Assembly (NCBI RefSeq): GCF_029227915.1
Contig: NC_079881.1
Coordinates: forward strand, 6,386,001-6,450,000
Direction: 5' to 3'
Length of the DNA: 64,000 nt
Source: Hydractinia symbiolongicarpus
Lineage: Eukaryota; Cnidaria; Hydrozoa; Anthoathecata; Hydractiniidae
Position numbers and translations under genes: made by a program. Shown one piece after another: positions 1 to 11,118 of this stretch (its first letter is position 1; each line of letters opens with the position of its first letter). The notes beneath the pieces were generated by a model. The model saw nothing but the letters and a program-made list of their open reading frames with translations. It did not search any database and had not been told where the DNA came from.

Positions 1-637
1 GCAAGGGAGCGAAAGGAAAGTTCGAGACAGTAAGAAGTTGGAAATAGTCTCCCAGACAGAGGAGGAAAGCAATCAAAAGTAGTAAACAAGCACGTCACGT
101 GATTAAACAAAAACATTATAATAAAAACGACAAATAAAAGATTAAAACTTAAAGAATAATATATGTCTAAAAGATTAAAGAGTCAAATACCTGCATAAGA
201 AAGTTCAACAATCAAATGTCCTATTGTGTGAACTACAAGTTTAAGTATGAAGACAAATAAAAATCGGTTTGTTTGCTTTCAAAATGGCAAGTGAAAACTA
301 GGAGCTAATGAAGGTCGTTTTTGTGTTGCGTAATGAAAGTAGAGAAAAAAGGCGGGCTTAGTTTAAGTGCTTTTGCAAATAATGAGTAAATTTTACACCT
401 TAAGACGTTTCGCGATATATGAGAAACATGCTGTTGACTTCTACGTATGGATACTATTATGTTTTTACCCGTCACTGATAGCTTTATGGCTTTTCCCGTA
501 CCACGGATACTATTATGCCTTTTCATACCATGGATGCCATTATGATTTACTCTTACAAACAAAATGCAAACGCAGAAACCGTGAAAAGTCCATTTAGGCA
601 GAAAAACAATGGAAAAGGTAGAAGGTTTTAGTCATTG
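1..637. other. Non-coding, no feature recognised
   Basis: AT-rich sequence with only short chance reading frames. The phrase GGATACTATTATG occurs twice (near 448 and 504), a minor local duplication. No splice-bounded coding segment or RNA gene is visible. Confidence 0.5.
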
Positions 638-640
638 TGA

Positions 641-677
641 TGACGTCAGCATTGCATAAACAAAATCAATATATAAA
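641..677 (+). promoter_or_regulatory. Candidate CRE plus TATA promoter
   Basis: A perfect palindromic CRE (TGACGTCA, 641-648) is followed at once by ATTGCATAA (C/EBP-like) and, about 20 bp later, by TATATAAAG (670-677). This is the order and spacing of a compact inducible TATA promoter, with a start expected near 700. The first downstream ATG (705) opens only a 34-codon frame, and a basic cysteine-containing frame of 79 codons starts at 830. No recognisable product follows, so the promoter is orphan or fortuitous. Confidence 0.3.
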
Positions 678-704
678 GGGTTGCGGAGTGGGAAGAGGTC
701 CCCT

Positions 705-2490
705 ATGTTCATCGCACAAATTCCTATAGCAATTTACAAGTCCTCAGGCAACCTCTCTTCAGGTCTCTTTTTCACTTTTTTATTATGGTCGCACTCCAAA
801 CTTTATTAAAAATCGTGAATTTATTATAAATGCATTCGTTTTTCAGCAAGTGCAAACGGCATACACGTTGCAAAAGATTATTTATAGAAAACATTACAAA
901 GAGAATTCCTAGGTATTCTTTAGATAATTGTCTTCCATGCTTTTGCTTTAAGAATTTAAGTAATAAATCTTTGAACTATTTACTCTGGGCGCTCATTTGG
1001 ACTGAACCTGGACTGAAATTAATTGGCCACAAAGCGCTTATTAAAAAGTTTGCAAAAAAAGCATTCTAGTACCCAGAGCGTTTTGCAATTAACACAACGA
1101 AAAACCTTTTTTTATGATAATAACAATATCAAGATCGTTTTGAGGTTGATTTCTTTATGTTTTCATTGCATAACGCCAACAACATTAAACTACCCTGCGT
1201 ACGTTGACTGTTGACAGTTATCATTCAATACAGTAAAAATGGCATTATATTCTTTTGTTCGCTTAAGTAAGTTAATTTACAAAACAAAGAAAGGGTACAA
1301 CAAAAGGGAGTTGTAAACATTTTCTTAACCGGTAACAACAAGCATTTGAAGTTCTTTACAATATTTGTTAAAGAATATTTCTATACTAAAACTGCCTAGT
1401 ATAGCCATCGTTTTGTAGACGTGGTTTTGTCGTAGTGTAAACAGATAAAAGACAGGTTCGGAAGTTTGTTAGAAAAATTCCTTAACTAGCTATATAAAAG
1501 ATAAATTAAAAAAAGAATTAGTTCTTAACCAAAGAAAGTTAAAGTAATATTGTTACAAACCTGAGTTCATTTCTTCTTTTTCCCTCTTCGAAACACAGAC
1601 TGTTTTTTTATAAACTTAATTCAAAGAACAATCATAAAAAACGCAAAAATGATAAATTTAATTGATAACTTTATAACTTTTCTCAGCAGTTTTCTCTTTT
1701 TTCAGAGAAATTTTGGACTTCGTGATCGATTTATAATTTTGATTTGCACATTTCGCGCCAAAAAGCCACTTTAAACCCAGTTCCTTATCGGTTAAAAATC
1801 CGTCGGTGAAAAATTTCGTCGGTGAAAAATATTCGTCACCTAGACAAAAATTCGTCACTTTTTGCCGATTTTTTTTTCCAGGAGAGTTTTACAAAATAAA
1901 TTCTCTCGTTTCTTTTATTCCTTTTTTGCTGCGTTGGCTTAATTTACGCTTTTAAAGTACATAAAATACCGTGTATAAATTATTTACATCAATCTATAAC
2001 AATTTGAACTGGTGTATCCTCATTTATTTACAAATCAATTTCGCTCGACTGAATTTGTGGTTCTGTTTCCATTTCTCGACTTTCTGTTTCTCGACTTTTG
2101 GACTGACCTTCCATCTCTTAACTGTCGGACTTTTTCGACTCATCGATTGTAATGACTAGATAATCGGCTTAATCTCCACTATATTCATAACTATAAAAAT
2201 TCCAGACAAAATCTTGCATTGTATCGACAACCCATTTGTATTTCGCAGAAAATTTTAATAACAACGGGACTTCTAATCCACCAAAAAGACTTGACTACGG
2301 CTTGTACTTTAAGTACTTTGGAGGTCCAGAAACTTTCCCACGTTCTTGCGTAGTAAAAAAGTACACGTAATGACATATTTCTCGCGGAATGTGCGTGACT
2401 GTTTTCCAACCTTTGAAACACGGATTATTTGTTTTATGGAACACGCGTAAGGGTCTGTTGATAATGATGTTGCATTTGTTTCCAAATCTA
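705..2490. other. Intergenic, low-complexity fragments
   Basis: No gene recognised. 1790-1860 holds degenerate copies of a CGTCGGTGAAAAAT phrase, and 2040-2150 holds degenerate TTTCTCGACTTT phrases. Both look like remnants of dispersed repeats. Confidence 0.4.
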
Positions 2491-2496
2491 TTTTTA

Positions 2497-2573
2497 CCAA
2501 CCTGGTTCCCAGCGCCTGTTGTCTCTTTTTATCTCAGGACGGCGAGACGAACATGGCCCTGGGGGAAGCCTCG
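2497..2573. repeat. Degenerate foldback repeat (AACCTCGTTCCCAGGG family)
   Basis: The left end reads CAACCTGGTTCCCAG and the right end reads CCCTGGGGGAAGCCTCG, an imperfect terminal inversion. Better copies of the same family are at 45154-45270 and 52529-52600. It abuts a palindromic E-box (GTCACGTGAC, 2574-2583). Confidence 0.45.
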
Positions 2574-2583
2574 TCACGTGACC

Positions 2584-4210
2584 CTCCAATGCACAGTTTT
2601 CCGTGTGCAATATTTGATGAGATTTGTCTCAATGAACCAAAGTTTTATATATAACCTTGCAGAGCTAAGTGAACTCGGCGTTTTACGTCGCAGATATGTA
2701 TGGCGAGTTTGTTTTGATTCACCTCATACGCTTTCTAAATGTATAAATATACAATGTTTTTTAAGCTGCTGTTTACTTGAAGAAATTCAAGCAATTTAGT
2801 TATATGTATTTTACTGAAATGTGGCTAGCAAGCGCTGGGTTGCAAAAATTCAAACAACTTAATTTTTTAGATTTTGCTGCATCAATGCCAAAATTGATTT
2901 TTTATTCTTACTTTGCACAAAATTTATTTAAACAATGGTTAACAATTTGTATATGGTGAACTCACTGCTTGCAGTTATATTTAGCAACTGCTATATAGTC
3001 CAAAAAGTTGGGCAAAAAACCTTACATGTGGATGAAAAAGTCTTCAAAAAGTATTTACTTTAGGAGTCATTGCTTTTACATTTTGTGACCTTAACATTTC
3101 CAAAAAGCCACCCATTACTGATAAATTCTGCCTTATCTTTTCCTAATGACATATTTTTAAAACGCCATACCCTTGTTTTATTTTTTACTGAACAAGCTCA
3201 CATTTTATTACACACACAGAGATTGATTCAGTATTCTCATAAGAGCATTTAATCACAAAAATATATTTCTTGCAAAAAATTTTTCGTTAAACAGCATAAT
3301 TTTAGGTTGAATCTTATCTGACTTTTTTTGAGGTTAGAGTAGCTTTTGAAATTTTCTGAACCTGTCAAAAATTGATATGCTGTCCAAAACGGCTTATCGG
3401 TGTCTCTAGAAAGGACTAAACTCTGGAACACAGAAAATATAATGATAATAGAACTATTTTTTTTGGCTCATTTCATAAAATCAGTAAACTTTTGTGTAAG
3501 AAAGCAAGATTTAGGTAGTTTCTCATTTTCTTCTTCGATTGAGACAGTTCAAATATTGTTCAAGAGATCTATTAGTCTGAAATTACCTCTTTGGCACATA
3601 ACTTCATGTAGCATCTTATAAAGATTCCAAAAATGTGCTAGCTAACTTTTGCCACAAATCATTGTACTCAGAATATGCTGTCCTTTGTTGCACTGGAGGC
3701 AGTTAAAAGAAGTCACCTACTGTTATAATAGTTATATCAGCAAATGGAACAAAACAAAAAACACTACTCATGAACACCCTTTATTACCTTATTATAATAA
3801 TTTTGTATATAAATGGCCAGTGATTGTAAAATTTAGTTTCATCAGTAAGAAGTATCTACATATATAAAATTGAGTGGAACGAATTCTTTGATCGCTTGTG
3901 CGCCAACAAAATACTTCTTAACAAACTGGATTTAAAAAAAAAATTTACAACCAGATGATTGCGTTGGCTAAAAAAGATTCGAATACAACCAAGAAAGGAT
4001 TAAATGGAGCTTGTCATTACTAGTATAAATCTGTCCTGATTATTGAGGCAAAAATAAACATTTCCAAAAACCTGTTGCAAAATCAGATCATGATTACTGT
4101 GGAATATCAGATATCTAAATATCAAAACAGATTGGGAATCTAGACAGATCCAGCAGAAAGGAACCTGAATCGCGTGATTTTTAAAATGCCAAAAACATGA
4201 CTACCGGAGA
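2584..4210. other. Intergenic, nothing recognised
   Basis: AT-rich sequence without a splice-bounded coding segment. The open frame at 2389-2799 has no family features and overlaps the foldback repeat, so it is treated as chance. Confidence 0.4.
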
Positions 4211-4565
4211 TACCGTATTTTCTCGTATATAACCCGCACATCGTATAACCTGCAGCTCAGCTTTTATCATGCACACTGTGATTGCTGAGATATAAATAGA
4301 TTAGAATTATATTCAACACAAAAGAAAAAAATGATCTCAGAATTGTGTTTCGGAGAGAGCTCGTAATATTAACACTGGCAAGCAATTGAAGTTTATCGTG
4401 TTGGTACTATTTTCTTTATTGAATGTATAAACTTTAAATCTCGCAATAAATGACAGAAAATATAAAACTTATCACATTACCCGCACCACATTATAACCCG
4501 CACCAACGGTGGAAGTCGTAAAAATCAACTTATAACCCGCGGGTTATATATCGAAAAATACGGTA
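4211..4565. mobile_element. Mariner-like MITE with TA target duplication
   Basis: Inverted ends start TACCGTATTTT and run about 27 bp to ATATAACCCGC on both sides, with a few mismatches. A TA dinucleotide sits at each outer edge (4211-4212 and 4564-4565), as expected of Tc1/mariner-type insertions. The body repeats ATAACCCGCA phrases and holds no coding sequence. Frames running through it (such as the one at 4530-4844 on the minus strand) are artefacts of the repeat. Confidence 0.75.
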
Positions 4566-5950
4566 GATCTTGTTGCGTCTTACCTCTGTAACCAACTTTC
4601 GAAATATTTTTCTTAGAAACTGGATCTCCACAGTCTGGGAACAGATGCCCTTTTTAACAGAAATGAAACCACCAGTGTCTGTATCTTCCGTTTTGTTTGA
4701 TTCACAGAGTTCAGTGCAGTAGAGCACGAAAAAGTGTCTTCTTTTATTCTCATCGCACCAGTCTGTACAAACGTTGCATTTAGAAGTAGTTCGTCTGTCT
4801 GTAAGTAGGGCAGTTTCACTTTCTCGGGTAGAAAAACTACTCACAAATCCGAGATCGAAAACTCATCCCTCAATTCGAACAAATACCATGCACTTAGTTG
4901 CTTGGATGCTTACAGAAAAAAGCTCATTAAGGAGGCGATTTCGGAAAAAATCACTCAAGCTTCTTCTCCTCGCGAAAGGAAGTGGACTGGCTAGTGTGCT
5001 GAAAGACAGGTTGATCCACTTTAGATGTCATGTAACACATATTTTTAATTATATAAACAATGTAAGGTTTTGAGTATAGCACAATTTGTTTCGATAGGTC
5101 AGCCATTTTTGCATTCCATGATACAGTTGATGAAAGTTGGGTAAGCGAAAATCCACAAGTGAGTGCACTTACCCAGGAGTGTTTAATGACAGGCATCCCT
5201 AACTAAAATTGTTTTTTTGTTTGGAATGTTTAACTAGTGTTTATGTAAAAAGAATCTTAAGGATAATAAAGAAATCTCTATCAGGTATTATTACTCAAAT
5301 TTTTAGTATTGTTAACTATTACTTTCACCTCTAGAGTTTTAGATATTCATGATTTAGATACAAAATTTATGATAAAACAGAGGACCAATACAAATTTGTT
5401 TTCGGAAAGTTACATAAGTCATAGAGACGGGAATATCAAATCCATCAATAGCATTTTAGGCTGTTGGTGTTTATTTAAACTGACATCTGAGGAATCGTCA
5501 CCATTATTTTTCCGCTCTGTACAGGACACCTGCAAGTCTTCCTCATCACGAAGGTATACATATTTTTGTTTAGGTTAAAAAAATTTTTGTCGGACTATCT
5601 AATTTTTTGCTAAAAATCCAACTTATTACATGTAGTGGTAACTCAATTTTTTTTTTTATTATTATTTTTTTTTTTTTTGATTTTTTAAAGTTCGAGCTAT
5701 CATTATTACTGTACTTTGAGGGAAAATAACTTAGGAACGGGATGATAACGTCATTTCATTTTTACCGCGTAAGTAATTAAATAAGATCCACCTTTGACCA
5801 AATTGGGTAAGTTCCCTAAACCTGGGTCAGTCAGTTCGTTTTGGAATAGACAAACTGACGACGACACCAAAAAGCATTTACGTCCCAATATCTCTTCAAC
5901 CGTTCGTCGAAAGCACACGACCTTAAACATTTTATGCAAAAAGAAGTTTT
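4566..5950. other. Intergenic, nothing recognised
   Basis: No coding or RNA gene recognised. It contains poly-T tracts around 5650-5680. Confidence 0.4.
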
Positions 5951-5955
5951 TAAAA

Positions 5956-5995
5956 GGATAGCGATACCAATATCCGGATAGCGATACCAATATCC
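5956..5995. repeat. Exact 20-bp tandem duplication
   Basis: GGATAGCGATACCAATATCC occurs twice back to back (5956-5975 and 5976-5995), directly before the SINE copy at 6008. Confidence 0.8.
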
Positions 5996-6007
5996 GGATC
6001 CGGATAA

Positions 6008-6150
6008 ACTATCTGAGTTCATCACTAACATATTGACGCACATAGTGCAGTGGGTTCGTCTGCAGCTCCAAGTTCTGAGGACCGCGGATCACATCCCGCT
6101 CACTGCTTGGCAGTGTATTAGTGATGAACAAAGTAGTTCTTCTTCAATAT
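6008..6150 (+). mobile_element. tRNA-derived SINE copy 1
   Basis: An A box (TAGTGCAGTGGG, 6043-6054) matches TRGYNNARNNGG. A decayed B box (GATCACATC, 6087-6095) starts 44 nt after the A-box start, the spacing of a tRNA gene. Flanking the tRNA-like body, GTTCATCACTAACATA on the left is mirrored by TATTAGTGATGAAC on the right. A second copy with an intact B box is at 35261. Confidence 0.65.
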
Positions 6151-6469
6151 ACCAATATTATTGTTTCTCCAAGTCCATTGCCTTAGATCAGCACCTACGA
6201 TTAAAAAACATAAACAATTTGCGACCAATCCTAACATAGATAACATGATCAACGTTTGTAATGAGAAGAACAGGGTTTTTTTTAATGATTCTTTGGAACA
6301 AGTCACTAAGAAACTACGTAAAAGACGTCATTCACGGGAATATAGATTCTAGGCGTAATGATGCGGAAACGGAAGTGAAAGGAAAAAAATCTAAACGATA
6401 CTGTACTACTAGAAATTATCCCAGAACGTACTTTCTTAAGAATTTAAAACCAAATTTTCAACATTTTAG

Positions 6470-6661
6470 GTACAAGAACAGTTAGTCTGGCAGAATATGC
6501 TATATTCAAGGACGTAATACAAAGAGGAATGAAAGAACTTCAAAAATTAGTAAATGCACCACATAGAAAAATAGAAGCAGATTACTCTTCAAATGTTAGA
6601 GTTGATTTCAATTTGGAGCGCAAAGGAAATGAATGTATGATGGCCGGTGTAGCCAACACAG
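6470..6661 (+). CDS. Candidate orphan exon, unknown protein
   Basis: A 192-nt open segment is bounded by an AG acceptor (ACATTTTAG, before 6470) and a GT donor (ACACAG then GTAATC). Its frame encodes about 63 residues of balanced, non-low-complexity composition, beginning TRTVSLAEYAIFKDV and containing VRVDFNLERKGNECMMAG. Neighbouring stretches up to 7387 also look coding-like in shifting frames: 6690-6900 is cysteine- and phenylalanine-rich, and 7220-7387 ends SVSKLYIKF before a stop. This suggests a spliced or decaying gene. I do not recognise the family, and 6662-7390 could be its broken remainder. Confidence 0.3.
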
Positions 6662-7387
6662 GTAATCAATGAAAACAAAGGCACAGAAATTGAACGATCG
6701 AGGATAACAAACGAACATTAAAAAGAGGAAACTGCGATGAAGAAGTACAGATTGTCGATCTTTTTATCTGTTGTTACTTTGAGAAATGTTATTCATCCTT
6801 TTTCATTGAAACAAATGTCCTCAACTTTAATATCGACATCTTCTATATTTCTGACAACGAGAACGGACATAACCAACAGAAAAAGCTTGATAAGTTTTGC
6901 AATGTTAGATACCTTTAAAACATCTGGCCGTAAAGTCGAACTAAGTAGTAAGCGCAAGTCCATCGATAATCAAACTAATCCTGTTTTTTTTTCACAATAC
7001 CACAACCGATACTATCTGTGCATCAAGAGCCTGCGGAAAGGAAAGATAACACTGCAAAGAGTTCAATCAATTTTACAAACTCCGGCCCTACTAAAGCATC
7101 GGGCAAATTTTGTCAATTAAGGCAGATGTTACAGTGATAAGTGAGAAAAATATGATTTCACGTCCGAGACACCTGAAAAAGAAGAAAAAAGAAAAGGTTT
7201 ATGATGATGTTGATAATTAGAGCACGATAAAAATGGGTATTCTTTTAGCGAAAGAAACCTTTCCAATGAGGATACTGAAGACAGGAATGGTAATGAGATT
7301 GAGCATAGGTTTGTTGGTGTAGATGTCGACTCACTAATAGCTACAGAAGTACCACTGAGCGTTAGTAAACTATACATTAAGTTTTAA

Positions 7388-8627
7388 ATTTAAATTTATG
7401 AGCAAACAGTAAAATAAAAATGTATTCACATCATTTTAAAAACGTGACTGCATGGTTTAATATATGTCAAATGAAACGCATTAAAAACATAAAAAACATA
7501 TCCGAAATTTAACAATCTTATCACACTACCATCATCAATACTCTTTTTATAATTGTGTTAATTACAATTTTGTGAAGCTGCTGGTTAAAAGCTGTAAAAG
7601 TCAACATTTTGTAGATTTTTTTTCTAAATCTTCATGTACAAAATAGCATGCTGGAATTTGATCATAACCAAGCTTGTTTCCATGTTGTTCTGTATTGTGG
7701 AAAAAGTATTTCACGGAACAGAAAAGAATATTTTTTAGCAAAAAACATGCGCAAAGTAAACTTTGTTATTAAAATTCTCGCTTACATTTTATTGTATAAC
7801 AAAAGTACGGACTTTTTTTTACCAAAATTTATACCTTCTACAACTAAGAGGATTTCCATTATACACGTTGACGTCGACTTCGGGCGCACTTTGCTGTCGA
7901 AGAAAGCTAGCAATGAGTTAAGTGGCAGATTTTACTAATACTGTTCAGTAATTTTTATCAATATTGTATACTTAAATTTATACATTATTTTCAAACTAAT
8001 AAAACCTTGATACCATTTTTACTAAAAATTTGATATCTTTGTTGTATATCCCCATCACATGAGAATATGAAAGAAACTAATGAACGTCAATATATCACCC
8101 TTGAGAGAATACGAAGGAACAAATGTAATTTCGGAGATTGTTAACCACAAGGGAGTAAAAAATGAAACGCGTAGGGGAGTCAAATTGTTTAAGAATGATA
8201 ACTTATACATTTCCAATTCGTTCTCTTTGGGATGAAGCGAAATATAGTAATCGAAGTAAAATACCCATTGGACTTTTATTCAAAGAACCCTAACTAACGA
8301 CCTACTGAGAAAGCGAAAGGAAAGCAGGTGTGTTGTTTAAATTTTTTGATAGAGAAATGAATTTGGGTGTATAACGATTTTTAAGCCGTTTCTTTCAGAG
8401 CTCTTTTTTTCGTTAAATATTAAGTTTGTTGCTGCGTCTTCAGCCGAAAAATATTTTCTTTAAGCACTTATTTTGTAAGAATATACTCTGAAAAATGGGT
8501 CAGAAGTTTAGAATGTCCTAAGAATACGTCTAAGCTTGATAGTTTATTTGAAATATGAACATTTGTATGACGCACAAAATTGATTAGAAGTTTACTTTCT
8601 TTATTGTATATCGAACGAACTGAAATT
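7388..8627. other. Intergenic, nothing recognised
   Basis: AT-rich, with no supported gene. The 96-codon frame at 7648-7938 shows no domain or splice context. Confidence 0.4.
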
Positions 8628-8785
8628 TTTTCTGTCCAAGCAATGGGTTACATGTAGAAATTGCCAGTAGCTAGCTATAGTAACTTATAGCAGGATTTGT
8701 TTTATTAAGGCATTGCATATCGAGAAGAATAAGAATAGCATTTGTCAAAAGGTTAAGAAAATCAAAGCTGAAACGAAAACACACA
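8628..8785 (+). repeat. Dispersed repeat, copy A
   Basis: It shares a long near-identical stretch with 10356-10555, including ATTGCCAGTAGCTAGCTATA and TAGCATTTGTCA followed by related AAGTTAAGAA phrases. It is a diverged duplicate of unknown type. Confidence 0.6.
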
Positions 8786-9308
8786 GCGTGTATATCCTAG
8801 AAAAGAATTTACATGAACATGTAAAAAGTAATTTTTTCGTTGTTACTGTTTTTAACACTACAGACTGTGTGACTCGTTGCTGATGTCGTTATAATAAACC
8901 TAAACCTAAAACTTAAACTTAATTCAGTGTTTGCATCTGTTACCTTACGATAGTTAGAAATATATTCGATTCTTAAATTCGAAAACGCTACATTGTTATC
9001 TTCTTTGATTTTATGCGTGATTTTCTTGATTATAAGTTTAGGTCTGTAAGGCAAACTGTTCTTTTAACATTTTGGTTTGAAATATTTCAGTAGATATATA
9101 GTATACCAAATGATTCAAGTTTTTATATTTCTCTTTTATGTGTTGTCAACTATTAATTTCTTATATTTTCAGCATAACTTTGGAAGGGTTGCCGTATGCA
9201 ATATGGACAAAAGAGCTGATGTTGCATGACTTAACAAAAAATCTTGGATTTTTTTAATGTTTGGTATCCTTTTTTTCCCTGGTGTACTTCTGGAATGGCA
9301 AAGCAAGT

Positions 9309-9817
9309 AGTGGACTCTCCAGAGCTCGGAACCCTTTAACTCGAACCGCTCCTTAACTCGAACGAATTCGTAGGCACTGTGAAAATTTCCTAATAAACTC
9401 TCATAATCAACTCTCTGCTACTCGAATGTCCAAAACTCGAAAATCTCTTTAAGTGGAGCAATATTTTTTGTCCCTTGAAAGCGTATTAGGCTATATTTGC
9501 TATTCATAACTCGAACAATCTGAAAATTGAAAATTTTCAGAGTTTTTTCTGATTCGAATATTTTCTACGTGTGTAATTACAAATTTTTTCATTACAGAAT
9601 AGATTTAGTCAACTGAAATGTTTACGACTTACTTCTCACCTTACAGGTTACTGTAAGGTGAAAAGTACCACCTTACAGAAATTACTCAAATACATTGTTT
9701 TCTTTCAAGGGGCTTACATATAAAGGCAAAATTTCCAAACTCTCTATTACTCGAACCGCCCCATGACTCGAACTATTTCTGATTTACCGTGAGAGTGAGA
9801 GTTATGGAGAGTCCACT
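9309..9817. mobile_element. MITE with AGTGGACTCTCCA inverted ends
   Basis: The left end AGTGGACTCTCCA (9309-9321) is matched in inverse by TGGAGAGTCCACT (9805-9817). The body carries many ACTCGAA(C) phrases and an internal inversion (CACCTTACAG / CTGTAAGGTG near 9640-9660). There is no coding content. Target duplication and superfamily are not resolved. Confidence 0.65.
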
Positions 9818-10355
9818 GAGTTTTAGCGTATTTCTATTTTTACGTAACGGTTGCTTAACACCTTTGATTTTTTAAGACATTTTCATTTTTATTTTATAAT
9901 TTATTTTTGGCGTTTTGTTTCAGTGGTTATAAACAATCTGCTTATAAAATATGCAGATTGTAAGCAACCACGATTCTAGGGCTTTTTCCTCTTTTTGTCA
10001 TCTCGTTATAAAAGAGACAAGGAGCCCGGGGTCAGGGTTGGTGAGTTTTGAAAATTCAAATTACTGTGTTGTATGTTTTTGTTTGGTATCCCTTACACCG
10101 GTTTAATGAAAGATTTAGTGGATTCTCCCACGCGTAATCAGCTAGTCTATATATTACTACGTCTTGTGTGCGTCTGCGCACGGTGAGGCCAAGGACAAAA
10201 ATATGCGGGTCACTTTTTTATTTCTCATGCACTGTGTCCCCAAAGCGTTGCGTTACGCTAAAATTTACTAAGCTAAAAAAAACGCAAATCAAGGGTTACT
10301 CTTTAAACATTTAATTATATTTCTTATTACTTTAAAAAACTCTGTTTTAAAGTAA
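9818..10355. other. Intergenic, repeat fragments
   Basis: A fragment around 10000-10040 (AAAAGAGACAAGGAGCCCGG) resembles 51790-51830 and indicates another dispersed repeat family. No gene seen. Confidence 0.35.
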
Positions 10356-10555
10356 TTTCTGCCTAAGCAATGGGCCGTTACATGTAGTAGAAATTGCCAT
10401 TAGCTAGCTATAGTAACTTATAGCATGCTTTATTTTATTAAGGCATTATATATTTTCAGGCCATAGTTATGCTAAGAACATATTGCGAATAAGGAGGATA
10501 GCATTTGTCATGAAAGTTAAGAACATCAAGACTGAAACTAAAACACACTATTCTT
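10356..10555 (+). repeat. Dispersed repeat, copy B
   Basis: Partner of 8628-8785. The shared core runs from the AAGCAATGGG phrase to AAACACAC, with small insertions. An (AT)n microsatellite follows at about 10667-10690. Confidence 0.6.
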
Positions 10556-10812
10556 ATAAAAAATGTATGCATATGCTAGAGGTGAATTTATATAAAACAT
10601 GCAATAACTTGTGTATCCTCAAAATTGTAACATATTCCATGAAAGATTCCTATTTTTATGCATGTATAATATATATATATATATATATATGTTTTAATTA
10701 TTACGAAGATATTTTTAACATTAAGATTGTAACTTATTTATTTTATAAAAGATTCGTATTTTAATCCATATATTTCTTCTTTCAGTGTTATACTTTACCA
10801 GAGAAAACTTTT

Positions 10813-11118
10813 TTTAGGTAGTCATAAACTAGATAAAGACAGTCATTTGAACTAGATAACGGCAGTCCTGCGGACAAGGTAACAGTAGTCATTTACAAAA
10901 GACTCCACGCTAGTAGAAATTACTGATTGGCCTGAGTATATTCGGTTCACTAAAGGTTGTTAACCTGACTCGCGAAAGGTCGTCATTTACGGTCGTAATT
11001 CGTACTCACAATTGCGTATAATTTTGACTCGCTAAAATGAGAAAATCTGACTTACGAGAGGTAGTATTAAAAACTTATCGAAGGTAGTCCCGATAGACAC
11101 TGTAAAAAGACTACCTCT
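10813..11118. repeat. Possible small inverted-repeat element
   Basis: Ends read TAGGTAGTC (left) and GACTACCTC (right), mirrored. The body repeats GGTAGTC/GTCATT phrases. Weakly supported. Confidence 0.25.

Noticed and set aside
2389-2799. 136-codon plus frame
   Set aside because: It overlaps a degenerate foldback repeat, has unlikely composition and shows no splice or family support.
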